Of a DNA stretch of 64,000 bases, positions 37,210 through 47,941 are shown piece after piece. A model generated the notes under the pieces. It had not been told where the DNA came from. It was given only the letters and a program-made list of their open reading frames with translations, and searched no databases. Source of the stretch: Flavobacteriaceae bacterium (GTDB lineage Bacteria; Bacteroidota; Bacteroidia; Flavobacteriales; Flavobacteriaceae). Position numbers and translations under genes: made by a program. The stretch is from positions 1 to 64,000 of the forward strand of contig JAPOSZ010000007.1 in the NCBI GenBank assembly GCA_026709415.1. The letters are read 5' to 3'. The first letter of the stretch is position 1. Every line of letters begins with the position of its first letter.

Positions 37210-38686
37210 GTCGCTCCTTAAAAACTCTTTTTTAGCAGTTATCGTTCTATTCTTTTGATGATCAAAATTCTTTGAACTGAACATGAAGTCCCTCTGAAAA
37301 AGTAAAAAAGAACATCTTGAACTAGTTGTTCCATGAATTTCTTCAAATGCCACCCTGTCGCAGCCAAATAGGCGTTGATCGTTGGCGATGGGGCACCCAT
37401 CAAATAGTTTTCCTGCATCCGATGTTCTGTTTTGAGATGGCCAATCAGTGGCTCCATGGCCGCTCGGCGTCGGAATTTTTTCCTCTTCTTGTGCTTTTGA
37501 TAGGGGGTATCCCTTTTCAATGCTTTGCCTGGCATCGATAGCTTGGTCTCGCCTATTTGACGTTTTCCCCGACCGCCTCGGTCATCGATTAGTTCTTTGG
37601 GGGCTTGACCGACGATGGATTCTTGTGGTTCCAACAAGGGTTGGATGGTTTGGCTGTCATGAGGGTGGCCCTCAAAAGCACGGATCGCCGTGATGATCAT
37701 GGTTGGGCCTCCCGTCGCCATCAGTCCCACTTGATTCCCCAATGCATCCATTTGATGAGCCTTGCCTTTGGCCATGCCAGCCGTGAATGGCTTGTGAATG
37801 GCAACCACTTTATTTTTATCGAATCGCTGTTGATCGATCACTCGTTGGTACCGATCCCATTCTTTTTGTTGGCGATCTCGTTTTCGTTCGAGCTCTCAGA
37901 CTTGTCGGCCCGCTAAAGTCTTCCGTTTGGAGGTGGCCTTTTTGGCTTTTTGAGCTCGTCGGGGAGGCTTCCCGTGAAAGGTTGGACGCACCCGTTCTTT
38001 CGAGGCTTTGGCATCGGTCTATCTCTGTTTTATCTTTTCTTTTTTGGCGATCTGGTGACACTGATCGATGACCGTTTTGTTCCACTGGGCATCGGTCGGA
38101 AAGGTCCCATGGTTGCCTTGGACGGTCGTATCGGATAACACCATCGATGACTTCTTGATTTCCTTTTGATGCCACGAGACCGAATAGGCAAAGATCTTTT
38201 CCACCCCTGCTGAGCCCATACGATCTCTAAAGTGACGCCCATCAGAAGAATCGCCAGGGGGTTGGTGTTTCATGACATCAGAACCCGTGAAGTACGGCCT
38301 GTATGGGTTTTCAATCCATCGTTCCATGAGGATTTCATCGCCTCGATGGTCGAGTCGTTTCACATCCAACCACCCACCATCACCCGAATGGAATGGGCCG
38401 GACGGCCCGTTTGGGTAGACAAGGGTTCCAAGGCGTTTTCAAAAAAAGACCAGTCGATGGCATCCGCCAGCCACTGGATCTTGTGTTTTGGATGGAAAAT
38501 GGCATTCAATTCCGAGTCAAATCACGGGGCTGTTTGGGAGCTACTTTTTTGATCATTTCTGCAAGGTTTTGAGACCAAGAGATGCATTTCCTTGCAGATT
38601 TCAAAACCTTGTCTTCGTCAATAGACACCATTCAATCCCACATATCAAGGGGATGATGGACTCTATTTGAGTTTTTAAGGAGCGAC
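37210..38686 (-). mobile_element. IS5-like insertion sequence, degenerate
   Basis: Perfect 18-bp inverted termini: GTCGCTCCTTAAAAACTC at 37210-37227 and its complement at 38669-38686. TAATTA flanks both ends. Because TAATTA is palindromic it could be a target duplication or part of the terminus, but the copy at the left edge of the window is followed by TTGTTA, favouring target DNA. Length is 1477 bp and composition is G+C-rich relative to the host. The same element interrupts the endonuclease at position 58. Confidence 0.8.
37239..38670 (-). pseudogene. IS5-family transposase, broken by frameshifts and stops
   Basis: The C-terminal 200 codons (37239-37841) are open and contain D-D-R-G-G-R-G near residue 115 and the E-containing R-R-A-A-M-E-P-L-I-G-H-L-K-T-E-H-R-M block typical of IS5-group enzymes. 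The upstream half is in other frames, with V-L-S-D-T-T-V-Q-G-N-H-G-T-F-P-T-D at about 38100 (the first catalytic Asp region) and several stops between. This copy cannot make transposase. Confidence 0.75.
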
Positions 38687-39500
38687 TAATTATACTTTGT
38701 GTCTCCTCCAGAGCCAAACGGCTGTTTTTTAAGGTCGCATGGTGTTGGACTTCTCGGCATCCCATGGCGTGGATGGCTTGATGGAGGTCCTTGATCCAAT
38801 GGAATCGATCATGGATCCAAATAGGCCGATGGCAAGCGTTCTTTGCCCAAACGGACAGAAACAAGCCACCCATCCGTGGGGATGGTTTGGACAGACTGGT
38901 TTCCTTCATTAGGGACGAGGCGATGGAACACGGTTTGGGTGGGGGTTCGATGCCGACCTTGAAGCCAAGCCTGTTTCAGAATCACGGATCACCCTGGGGG
39001 TGTTAGGTCAACGTTGGTCGGCTTTTTCACCATTGCTTCAATGAGGACGTTCCTCTAGAGAACGATGAGCTCATCCTCGCTCCACCGACCGATGCATGAT
39101 GCAACGGATCGTATGGACTCCACAACGAAGCCACGGAGCGGTTTTGGATGGATGACCATTGGCGAGAAGTCGTTCCCATCGCCCCAGATTCAACATGCGT
39201 GATGAAACGATGAATCGGCTCCACCCATGGCAATAGAAGCCTTTTGACTTGACCCAAAGAACAACGAACCCCTAGGAGGCGACAAGAAACAGAACATGGA
39301 CTCCGAAAAACAGCTCCATGACGCCGAACACGCTGTTTCCCATGATCATCAATCGATGCTTTTTGACCGGCTTCAAAACATGGATCAGAAGCACCAACAT
39401 CAGAAAGAGACCAGTCCACAACCTCTCTTTTCTCATCATGGACCCATTCAATCCTTCAGTCGGGGCCTCCATGACGTTTGACTTGAGCAATGATGGATAA
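38687..39500 (-). pseudogene. Remnant of another transposable element
   Basis: G+C-rich DNA with overlapping short frames and no complete gene. Minus-strand pieces such as R-P-I-W-I-H-D-R-F-H-W-I-K-D-L (about 38760-38830) and L-P-W-V-E-P-I-H-R-F near 39230 have the look of transposase core segments in different frames. The family was not identified. Confidence 0.4.
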
Positions 39501-40077
39501 AGGAAATCGATAAGAGGAGAATTAAAAACCCAAAACGAATTCAGTGCATAATCATTGAACTGGTTTCGTCCACACCAATCGTGATAGAACCCTATGATCG
39601 TACCAAAGTGATAAAAGAATTAGGCCATTTCTCTGTCATCATCTCAGCAAGTAAAAGAAAACATGATATTAAAATTCCTCTTATGGTTTGATGAATTCCC
39701 TTAACATCAACTCTTTTGAACTTCGAAAATAGCGAGCATTCTCGTGGTTCGTTTTAGTTTGAACCACCAACAATCCCTGCCAATAGTGGTTTGGCAGGAT
39801 TTTATCGTTCATGAATCACCAAATTCAGCGTTTGATTTTTTTTGAAGAACTCCGCGCCAATGCCTTATACGCTTCTAAAATGCCATGATTTCTGTGAAGA
39901 CATAAACCAAAGGCTTATTCTACGCCACTTGCTACCATTAAAACACGATTGAAAAATGGGATCGGCGATGAGAGTAATAATACGAAAGTCAAATGAAATG
40001 TAAAAGGTACCGATCCCAAAACAAATGTAATGTATTCATTTTCTTTTTGAATACTCTTCTGACGCCATTTGATAGCT
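39501..40077. other. Non-coding stretch with two hairpins, no supported gene
   Basis: No frame with recognisable content. GTGGTTC...GAACCAC (39744-39767) and CCTGCCAA...TTGGCAGG followed by ATTTTAT (39776-39805) form two consecutive hairpins; the second looks like a weak terminator. The rest is AT-rich. Confidence 0.45.
39776..39805 (+). terminator. Possible terminator hairpin
   Basis: An 8-bp perfect stem (CCTGCCAA/TTGGCAGG) with a 7-nt loop and a short T-rich tail. No gene upstream needs it now; it may be left over from a gene destroyed by transposition. Confidence 0.4.
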
Positions 40078-41055
40078 TTAACAAAATCCATTTTCTTTCA
40101 TCCATTGATCATTAAATATTTTATTGACATATCGACTACCCGAGTCATGAAAAAGAGTAACGATAACATCCGATTTTTTGAATTTATCCTTTAATTGGAT
40201 TAATCCTGCCATGGCAGCACCACTGGAGTTTCCGACCCAAATACCTTCTTTTCTAGCCAATTCACGCGTATAAATAGCCGCGTCTTTATCGGTGACTTGT
40301 TCAATGTGATCGATGAGAGAAAAATCAACATTGGCTGGGATAACATCTTCGCCAATGCCTTCAGTGATATAGGGTTTGACTTGGTTTAGATCATATTCCC
40401 CTGTTTCAAAATACTTTTTAAAAACGGATCCATAAGGATCCACCCCAATGATTTTAACACTTGGGTTGTTTTCTTTGAGATATTTGGCAATGCCAGAAAT
40501 GGTCCCTCCAGTACCTATTCCCACAATAAAGTGGGTGATTTGGCCCTCGGTCTGTTTCCATATTTCAGGTCCCGTTTGTTCATAATGCGTTTGTCGATTG
40601 GATAAATTATCGTACTGATTGGGGTACCATGCATTTTCTATTTCTTGAGACAATCGCTTGGCAACGCTATAATAAGATTGGGGATCTTCTGGAAGCACAT
40701 CCGTCGGACAAACCACGACTTGAGCCCCCAAAGCTTTTAATGAATCTAGTTTTTGCTGAGACTGTTTATCGTTGGTTACACAGATGAGCTGATAGCCTTT
40801 GATAATGGCGGCTAAAGCCAATCCCATGCCCGTATTACCTGAGGTTCCTTCTACGATGGTCGCACCTGGTTTTAACAGCTTTTTTTGTTCCGCATCTTCA
40901 ATCATTTTCAGTCCAATTCGATCTTTGGCTGAGTTTCCTGGATTAAAGGTTTCTAATTTGGCTAAAAATAATCCCGGTACACCGCTGACTATTTTATTGA
41001 GTTTTACCAATGGGGTGTTTCCAATGGTCTGAAGAATGTTTTCTGCGTAATTCAT
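40078..41055 (-). CDS. Cystathionine beta-synthase-like / cysteine synthase family PLP enzyme
   Basis: 325 residues, fold type II. The PLP lysine is in N-P-G-N-S-A-K44-D-R, the phosphate loop is T-S-G-N-T-G (71-76), and the glycine-rich G-I-G-T-G-G-T-I-S-G loop is near 181. The end, F-H-D-S-G-S-R-Y...D-Q-W-M-K-E-N-G-F, matches the end of the CBS catalytic core (D-S-x-R-N-Y...D-x-W-M-x-x-x-G-F) better than CysK, so condensation of serine or acetylserine with homocysteine or sulfide is likely. Regulatory CBS repeats are absent. It is single and divergent from the SusC gene that follows. Confidence 0.88.
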   Translation of the reverse strand: MNYAENILQTIGNTPLVKLNKIVSGVPGLFLAKLETFNPGNSAKDRIGLKMIEDAEQKKLLKPGATIVEGTSGNTGMGLALAAIIKGYQLICVTNDKQSQQKLDSLKALGAQVVVCPTDVLPEDPQSYYSVAKRLSQEIENAWYPNQYDNLSNRQTHYEQTGPEIWKQTEGQITHFIVGIGTGGTISGIAKYLKENNPSVKIIGVDPYGSVFKKYFETGEYDLNQVKPYITEGIGEDVIPANVDFSLIDHIEQVTDKDAAIYTRELARKEGIWVGNSSGAAMAGLIQLKDKFKKSDVIVTLFHDSGSRYVNKIFNDQWMKENGFC

Positions 41056-41447
41056 ATTTCAAGAACAAAATTAATTAGGTCTAATGGATCGTCAAATCAT
41101 CCTTTCTAAAATCCTTTTATTGACGCTTTCAATCGTTGATTATGAACACAACATTTAAAAATCAGTGTTGTCATAAATTAAATAGGATAAGTCCACTTGG
41201 TGCCCTCCATCATCATAAGAAAAAGACGTTTTGAAGCATAAAAACACAATGCAAAAAGTTGATTTCAAACGATTGATAACACTAAAGCATTGTCTATTTT
41301 CCAAGAAAAATTCTGACATCAAACTGTTTTTTGCCAGTTCAACTAATTCGTGACCAATTGCTCGAGTCAAAAGATTGACCGTTAAGAACACGAATTCAAA
41401 AACTGGTATTTATCATTTTCAAAACGTATTAAGACCAAAAAGATACG
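41056..41447. other. Divergent intergenic region before the second susC
   Basis: About 390 bases between divergent genes. A 78-codon minus-strand frame (41155-41391) has no features and is not called. The promoter of susC should lie near 41400-41447, but no clear TAnnTTTG box with a -33 partner was found. Confidence 0.35.
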
Positions 41448-44400
41448 ATGCGATTATATGAATTTCCAACTTTAAATAAACAAGTCCGTCTTTATTTTAA
41501 TCTTTTTGTGTTGAGCACACTTCCAGTGTGTGTTATGGCATCTCCTTTCTCGGAGTTTCTGAATAGATTCCGTTCAGAAGCCCCTAGCCTAAGAAAACAT
41601 CCTCTCCAAGTTCAATTCACCGTGACTGGTCATGTAACCGACCCCAACTCGGTGCCATTACCTGGCGTCAATGTTATTATAAAAGGAACCAATCAGGGAA
41701 CACAAACTGATTTCGATGGCCATTACACCATCATCGCTAATCAAGGAGACATTTTAGTGTTTTCATACATCGGCATGATCCCTCAAGAGATGACTGTCAA
41801 CGGGGACTCTATCGATGTGACACTGGAAGAAGACTTGGCTTTATTAGATGAGATTGTTGTTGTTGGGTTTGGAACTCAGAAAAGAGATGCTGTTGTTGGA
41901 GCCGTCTCATCTATAAAGCCTTCCGAATTAAAAATACCCTCAAGTAATTTGACCACTTCTTTGGCTGGACGGTTATCTGGTGTGATATCCTATCAAACCA
42001 GTGGAGAGCCTGGGGCCGACAATGCACAATTCTTTGTCCGAGGGGTGGCATCGTTCAATAATCAAAATAGCCCCCTCATCCTCATCGATGGCGTTGAGCT
42101 CACGACTGATGATTTGGCCAGGCTACAACCGGATGATATTGCTGAGTTTTCCATACTCAAAGACCCGACAACGACCGCTATCTATGGGGCACGGGGAGCT
42201 AATGGAATTATATTGGTGACCACCAAGATGGGTTTAAATTCTAAACCGATAGTTAGCCTAAGAATTGAAAACTCATTGAGCGCTCCCGTATCACTAATCA
42301 AATTGGCGGATCCCGTCACTCATATGATATTACAAAATGAGGCCGAAAGGACAAGAGGTCGGTTTCCCACATTTACAGAAGAAAAAATTGCCGGAACCCG
42401 AAGAGGCGGCAATCCCAATATCTATCCTGCGGTTGATTGGTACGACGAGCTTTTCAACGATTTTTCTTTGACACAACGAGTTAATCTGAATGTTCGTGGT
42501 GGAGGAGAGAAATTGCGGTACTATATTGCTGGAGCTTATAGTAAAGACAATGGTATTTTGCAAGTAGAGAAAACCAATAACTTCACGAATAACATTGATT
42601 TAAGGCGATATTTATTAAGGTCGAACATCAATATTAACTTATTTAGTGCTACGGAATTGATCGTCAGACTTCATACGACCGTAGATAATTACTTGGGGCC
42701 TTTACAAGGCGGTAATGCCATCTATAATGCTGCCGTGAGAACAAGTCCTGTAAGATTTCCTGCTGTTTATGATCCCGATTCCTCTTTAGAAAATGTACCT
42801 CACATCACTTTTGGAAATGATTTCGGTCCTCGATTTGGTAATCAAGAGAATGGAGCCGCCTGGTTCAACCCCTATGCGGAGTTGCAAAGAGGCTATAGAG
42901 ACTACAGTAGACAACTTTCTTTAGTACAGTTTGAAATAAAGCAAGGGTTGAGTTCTATCCTACAAGGTCTCCGTGGACGCTTTCTTGGAAATATTAATAC
43001 CACCTCATATTATGAAAACAGACGGGCATACAACCCTTTTTTCTATAGGCTTCAATTAGCAAATGCAGCGACAGGAGAATATACTTTAGAAAGAACAGCC
43101 GAAGGGGATGAAGCATTAAAGTTTCGACCAGGACGAGAAGTCAACAATACCGTTTTATACCTTGAGACCGTTTTAGATTACGCCAATACATTCAATGATA
43201 AACACGAAGTAGCTGGTTTATTAGTATTTACGGCTAGAGAATTTAAACAATCGAACGCTGCAAATTTGCAATTATCACTACCTAGTCGTAATGTTAGTTT
43301 ATCCGGAAGGTATAGTTATAGTTACGATAATCGGTATTTTGCCGAGTTTAACTTCGGCTATAACGGTTCTGAAAGATTTGCAAAAAACAATCGTTTTGGC
43401 TTCTTTCCATCATTCGGATTGGGATGGTTGGTCTCAAACGAGGCTTTTTTTAATTCAACCATCGTTAATCGCTTAAAATTACGAGCATCTTATGGTTGGG
43501 TAGGTAATGATCGAATTGGTGATTCACGTAGGGATCGTTTTTTCTATTTATCTGAAGTCAATACTAGTCACCCCGGGCGAGGCACCAATTTTGGTTCAAA
43601 CTTCAACACGCGCCTTCCAGGGGTCAGTATCAGTCGATATGAAAATACTCAAGTCACATGGGAAACTTCACGAAAAATTAATTTAGGGATTGATCTCGAC
43701 CTATTCAAACGTGCTATTCAGTTTCGAGCCGATGTGTTTGAAGATTATCGTTCAAACATTCTCCAAGTCAGGACTGATATCCCATCAACTTTAGGACTAC
43801 AAGCAACGCCTAAAACGAATGTAGGAGAGGTTTTGGCCAGGGGAATGGATACATCAATCGACGTCAATCAATCTTTTGGTCCTCATTTTTGGGTTACTTG
43901 TCGAGGCGTATTTGTTTATACCGATAATGAGTATAAAGTTTTTGAAGAACCGAATTATGCGGCATTAAATTCACCCAATCGGTCTTTTTTGGGGAAAAAT
44001 GTCAAGGTACAGCACGGTTTAATAGCGGAACGACTGTTTGTTGATGATGCTGAAGCTATCAATGCGGCTAAGCAGTTTGGAATTCCTGGCATCGATTATG
44101 GCGGTGGTGATATCAAATACAAAGACATGAATCAAGACGGAGCTATTACTGATTTAGATCGAGTTCCTATCGGAAAACCAACGGTACCAAAAGTGACTTA
44201 TGGATTTGGATTTTCAATTGGTTTCAAAAGGCTTGATTTGAGTATGTTTTTTCAAGGTTTAGCGGGAATATCATTTTATATCAATCCCACCTCAACAGGC
44301 CCCTTTATCAATTCTCTCAAGAGAGGTCAAACCTACAAACTTTCTGGTTTTGAACAACGTGGATCCTTGTCAGAAAATGGGTTATTAAAGGCCTATGCTG

Positions 44401-44726
44401 ATAACCATTGGAGCGAGGATAATAAAAATGTCTTTGCTCTTTGGCCAAGACTTTCCACAACGGTCATCAGTAATAACCATCGATTGAGTACCTGGTGGTT
44501 AAGGGATGGCTCTTTTTTGAGATTAAAACAAGTAGAGGTCGGGTTCACGCTCATTGACGGATCGCTAAAAGAGGGTGGCTTGATTTCTAAACTGCGATTG
44601 TATGCTACTGGGACCAACCTTCTAAAGTGGAGCAAGTTTAAATTATGGGATCCTGAGTTAGCCGGTAACGGTTTGAATTATCCTCTTCAGCGAGTGATCA
44701 ACTTTGGAGCATATATTTCATTCTAA
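41448..44726 (+). CDS. SusC/RagA-type TonB-dependent outer-membrane transporter
   Basis: 1092 residues. Signal segment at about 15-32 (Y-F-N-L-F-V-L-S-T-L-P-V-C-V-M-A). A carboxypeptidase-regulatory-like domain follows at about 64-140 (V-T-G-H-V-T-D-P-N-S-V-P-L-P-G-V-N-V). The plug signature E-I-V-V-V-G-F-G-T-Q is near 138, and the barrel ends at F-G-A-Y-I-S-F. Unlike the first SusC there is no STN domain, so no sigma/anti-sigma signalling is expected, in line with the absence of a FecR neighbour. First gene of a four-gene locus with susD and two lipoproteins. Confidence 0.95.
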   Translation: MRLYEFPTLNKQVRLYFNLFVLSTLPVCVMASPFSEFLNRFRSEAPSLRKHPLQVQFTVTGHVTDPNSVPLPGVNVIIKGTNQGTQTDFDGHYTIIANQGDILVFSYIGMIPQEMTVNGDSIDVTLEEDLALLDEIVVVGFGTQKRDAVVGAVSSIKPSELKIPSSNLTTSLAGRLSGVISYQTSGEPGADNAQFFVRGVASFNNQNSPLILIDGVELTTDDLARLQPDDIAEFSILKDPTTTAIYGARGANGIILVTTKMGLNSKPIVSLRIENSLSAPVSLIKLADPVTHMILQNEAERTRGRFPTFTEEKIAGTRRGGNPNIYPAVDWYDELFNDFSLTQRVNLNVRGGGEKLRYYIAGAYSKDNGILQVEKTNNFTNNIDLRRYLLRSNININLFSATELIVRLHTTVDNYLGPLQGGNAIYNAAVRTSPVRFPAVYDPDSSLENVPHITFGNDFGPRFGNQENGAAWFNPYAELQRGYRDYSRQLSLVQFEIKQGLSSILQGLRGRFLGNINTTSYYENRRAYNPFFYRLQLANAATGEYTLERTAEGDEALKFRPGREVNNTVLYLETVLDYANTFNDKHEVAGLLVFTAREFKQSNAANLQLSLPSRNVSLSGRYSYSYDNRYFAEFNFGYNGSERFAKNNRFGFFPSFGLGWLVSNEAFFNSTIVNRLKLRASYGWVGNDRIGDSRRDRFFYLSEVNTSHPGRGTNFGSNFNTRLPGVSISRYENTQVTWETSRKINLGIDLDLFKRAIQFRADVFEDYRSNILQVRTDIPSTLGLQATPKTNVGEVLARGMDTSIDVNQSFGPHFWVTCRGVFVYTDNEYKVFEEPNYAALNSPNRSFLGKNVKVQHGLIAERLFVDDAEAINAAKQFGIPGIDYGGGDIKYKDMNQDGAITDLDRVPIGKPTVPKVTYGFGFSIGFKRLDLSMFFQGLAGISFYINPTSTGPFINSLKRGQTYKLSGFEQRGSLSENGLLKAYADNHWSEDNKNVFALWPRLSTTVISNNHRLSTWWLRDGSFLRLKQVEVGFTLIDGSLKEGGLISKLRLYATGTNLLKWSKFKLWDPELAGNGLNYPLQRVINFGAYISF

Positions 44727-44739
44727 ATTCAGAGATCAT

Positions 44740-46653
44740 ATGAAACCCTTTTCCATGAAACATACCATTGTCGTTGCCTTACTATTCACATATGGATGTT
44801 CCAAGTTTGTTGATGTCGTTCCAGATAACGTCGCAGAAATCGAAGATGCTTTTGAAACAAGAAACAATGCAGAACGATTTTTAGCGACCTTATATGGGTA
44901 TTTACCTAGATTCGCATCCATCAATAACCCGGCCCTTCTGGGTGGAGATGAAGTATTGGTTCAGGCCAACAGAACCGAATATTGGGCGGCCCGAAGGATG
45001 GCTTTAGGCGCACAGAGTGCCGGAAATACGCTCTTGAATTTTTGGTCCGGGGGGAACGGTGGTCGAAACCTTTTCATTGCTTTGAGAGATTGCAATATTT
45101 TTCTAGAGAATGTATCAGTTCCTTTTGATATTACTGATGAAGAAATTGACTTATGGACAGGTGAAGCCTTGTTTCTAAAAGCATTTTATCACTTTTATTT
45201 AATGCGTATGTATGGTCCCATACCAATTATTAAGGAAAATATACCGATTGAAGCCGATGTCAACGAAGTAAGAGTATCAAGGGATTCTGTTGATGATGTT
45301 GTGCGTTATATCATTGACCTCCTTGATCAAGCCATCGAGCTTCTTCCTGATGGGATAGAAAATGAGGTGCGTGATTTAGGAAAGCCGACTAAAGAAATCG
45401 CATTAGCTTTTAAATCCCGAGTTTTGGTGACGGCGGCCAGTCCTTTGTTCAATGGTAATACAGATTATAGTGATTTTGTGGATCAAGAAGGGAACCATCT
45501 GATTAACCAAACTTATGATCCAAACAAATGGGTCATGGCCGCTGAAGCATGCCGAGAAGCTATAGAAACCGCTCATAACAACGGACGAAAATTATTTGAG
45601 TTTGTGCCTAGAGGATCAGAGTCTTTTTCTGAAAGAACGATTAAAAAGTTAAGTATTCGAGGAGCTGTCAGTTCCGAGTGGCTATTTAACGATGAATTGA
45701 TCTGGGGAAGTTCTGCTAGTCCTGTCACTCTGTTACAAAATTGGGCTCAAGGGCGACTTCCCAACAATATTCAAGTCGAAAATAGACAAAGTGTTCAAGG
45801 CTGGTGGGCTCCAACCATGCGCATCGCTGAAATGTTTTACTCTGAAAATGGGGTTCCTTTAAAAGAGGACACTTCCTACAACTACGAAGATCGCTTCAAC
45901 GTCAGTACGGTAGGGCCTGAACATATACACTATGTTGTAGAGGGATATGAAACAGCTAATTTACATTTGAATAGAGAGCCTCGATTTTATGCTTCTATTG
46001 GGTTTGATGGTGGTGTTTGGGAAGGACATGGCATTAATAATGATAAAGATGGTAGTGGCCTTTTTATTAGGGCAAAATTTTTAGAAACCGCCGGGTTATT
46101 AGATGTGAATTCCTTTTCGCTGAGTGGGTTTTTTGCAAAAAAGTTAGTCAACTATCGTAACGTCCAAGCCACCAACGTTAATTCATATGCTAGAATAACA
46201 TATCCCTTTCCTTTGTTTCGCTTAGCCGATCTGTATTTACTCTATGCAGAAGCTTTAAATGAATCTCAAGGTCCACAAGCAGCATACCCATGGATTGACT
46301 TGGTTCGAAAGCGTGCCGGGCTTGAGGGGGTTGTCGATGCCTGGTCTAACTATTCCAACAAACCAAGCAAACCGTCCACGAAGGATGGTTTACGGGAGAT
46401 TATCCATCACGAGCGCTTGATCGAGCTAGTTTTTGAGGGACACCGATTTTGGGATTTGAGACGTTGGAAAAAAGCACTGACCGTCGCATCTGGTACCGCT
46501 CGTGGATGGAATATACAAGGGAGAACCACAGAATCATTCTATACTGTCGTTGATAACGGCATATTCTATTTTCAGTTAAAAAACTACTTCTGGCCCATTG
46601 CTGAAAGAGACATTGTTAGAAACCCTAACCTAATACAAAATCCCTTTTGGTAG
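44740..46653 (+). CDS. SusD/RagB-type surface lipoprotein
   Basis: About 637 residues from the ATG at 44740, 13 bases after the susC stop; the longer frame inside susC is unlikely. Lipobox L-F-T-Y-G-C near residue 21. SusD features include T-G-E-A-L-F-L-K-A-F-Y-H-F-Y-L near 140, P-L-F-R-L-A-D-L-Y-L-L-Y-A-E-A-L near 490 and H-E-R-L-I-E-L-V-F-E-G-H-R-F-W-D-L-R-R-W near 560. It is longer than most, as in the group paired with DUF4959/DUF4998 lipoproteins. Captures the ligand at the SusC mouth. Confidence 0.95.
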   Translation: MKPFSMKHTIVVALLFTYGCSKFVDVVPDNVAEIEDAFETRNNAERFLATLYGYLPRFASINNPALLGGDEVLVQANRTEYWAARRMALGAQSAGNTLLNFWSGGNGGRNLFIALRDCNIFLENVSVPFDITDEEIDLWTGEALFLKAFYHFYLMRMYGPIPIIKENIPIEADVNEVRVSRDSVDDVVRYIIDLLDQAIELLPDGIENEVRDLGKPTKEIALAFKSRVLVTAASPLFNGNTDYSDFVDQEGNHLINQTYDPNKWVMAAEACREAIETAHNNGRKLFEFVPRGSESFSERTIKKLSIRGAVSSEWLFNDELIWGSSASPVTLLQNWAQGRLPNNIQVENRQSVQGWWAPTMRIAEMFYSENGVPLKEDTSYNYEDRFNVSTVGPEHIHYVVEGYETANLHLNREPRFYASIGFDGGVWEGHGINNDKDGSGLFIRAKFLETAGLLDVNSFSLSGFFAKKLVNYRNVQATNVNSYARITYPFPLFRLADLYLLYAEALNESQGPQAAYPWIDLVRKRAGLEGVVDAWSNYSNKPSKPSTKDGLREIIHHERLIELVFEGHRFWDLRRWKKALTVASGTARGWNIQGRTTESFYTVVDNGIFYFQLKNYFWPIAERDIVRNPNLIQNPFW

Positions 46654-46677
46654 AATTCACTTCAACAACTCTTTCCC

Positions 46678-47919
46678 ATGATTCAATCTAAAAGTTTAAG
46701 CGTCCTTCTTTGTATTCTCATTATTTCTTCTTGTGCCGAAGAAAGCCATGGTCCCTTAACCGCAGATGATGTTGCCCCAGGGATTGTCACGGGCGTGGTG
46801 GTGGAAAATCTACCAGGGGGAGCCAAAATAACCTTTGAATTACCCAATGATAAGGATATCCTCATGATGGAGGCCACTTTTAAAAGAGAGGATGGTTCTG
46901 CAGCCACATCGAGAACCTCCCCCTATCATAACTTTGTCATCATCGAGGGTTTGCGGATACAATCGACTCAAGATGTGGAGCTGGTTGTCGTTGACCGAAG
47001 TGATAATCGCTCAGCGGTCGTTAACGTTTCTATAAGCCCTTTAGAATCCCCCATCGATCAACTTTTCAGAAGTGCTGAATTAGTGGCGGATTTTGGAGGG
47101 GTCAGGCTGAATTATTTGAATGAATTCGATGCCAGAGCGGAGGTATTACTTTATACCAAAAGTGATGAAGGTTGGGAATACAATCAATCCGCTTTTATTA
47201 CCGATGGACAGTTCACTTTTCATACCTATAGAACTTTTGACCCGACAGAAACCGATTTTGGCATTTCAATTATCGACAGATTCAACAATATTACAGAAGT
47301 TAAAGAATTTACTTTAACGCCGCTGTTTGAAGAGGAGATATCTAAAAACACATGGACAGATCCCGGTTTGTTAACCGGCGACGAGGGACCTGCTTTTGGT
47401 TGGGTGAAACCCAGACTTTGGGATGATGTCATCAGTGACGGAAATGGGCACTTGACCAGTAAAGCGGCCGATGGTTTTATTGTTCCGCCCTATACTTCAG
47501 AATTCCATATGTTTACTTTGGACTTAGGTATAGTGGCTAAACTGAGTCGTTTCAAGTTTTGGCAGAGACAGCGAAGCCCATGGATCTGGGCCAATGGAAA
47601 TCCTAGGGTTTTCGACTTATGGGGAGCCGTTGAAGTTCCCAAGGATAATGGCGCTTCTATGGAAGTAGGATGGGTGAAGCTCTTTGAAGATGAGGAAGTC
47701 ATAAAACCTTCTGGAGAGCCCATTGGCACCAATACAGCCGAGGACATTGCCCTTGCTCGAAAAGGGCATGAGTTTTCGTTGCCATTGGATGCCCCTCCCG
47801 TTAGATACATTCGTTTTGTTCAAAAATCCAATTGGTTGGGATCTCAATTTGTCCACATTTCTGAAATGAGTTTTTGGGGGCAAATACAACAAAAGCAAGA
47901 CTCCCTTTTGACTCCCTGA
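46678..47919 (+). CDS. Surface lipoprotein, DUF4959/DUF5000-like with discoidin-type end
   Basis: 413 residues. Lipobox L-I-I-S-S-C near residue 19. The N-terminal part (D-V-A-P-G-I-V-T-G-V-V-V-E-N-L-P-G-G-A) is the DUF4959 Ig-like pattern; a middle beta domain (about 125-215) follows. The last 170 residues (Y-T-S-E-F-H-M-F-T-L-D-L-G...R-Y-I-R-F-V-Q-K) have the layout of an F5/8 type C-like carbohydrate-binding fold. Position after SusD fits the SusE/F role: a surface glycan-binding accessory. It shares the locus and the C-terminal design with the next gene. Confidence 0.85.
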   Translation: MIQSKSLSVLLCILIISSCAEESHGPLTADDVAPGIVTGVVVENLPGGAKITFELPNDKDILMMEATFKREDGSAATSRTSPYHNFVIIEGLRIQSTQDVELVVVDRSDNRSAVVNVSISPLESPIDQLFRSAELVADFGGVRLNYLNEFDARAEVLLYTKSDEGWEYNQSAFITDGQFTFHTYRTFDPTETDFGISIIDRFNNITEVKEFTLTPLFEEEISKNTWTDPGLLTGDEGPAFGWVKPRLWDDVISDGNGHLTSKAADGFIVPPYTSEFHMFTLDLGIVAKLSRFKFWQRQRSPWIWANGNPRVFDLWGAVEVPKDNGASMEVGWVKLFEDEEVIKPSGEPIGTNTAEDIALARKGHEFSLPLDAPPVRYIRFVQKSNWLGSQFVHISEMSFWGQIQQKQDSLLTP

Positions 47920-47941
47920 TAATTAAAAAACTTTAACTCCC

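Noticed and set aside
37326..39006. Plus-strand frames of 60-116 codons across the IS5-like element
   Set aside because: Shadows of the broken minus-strand transposase; no coherent protein.
41155..41391. 78-codon minus-strand frame upstream of susC
   Set aside because: No recognisable motif, no start signal, and it occupies the expected promoter region.
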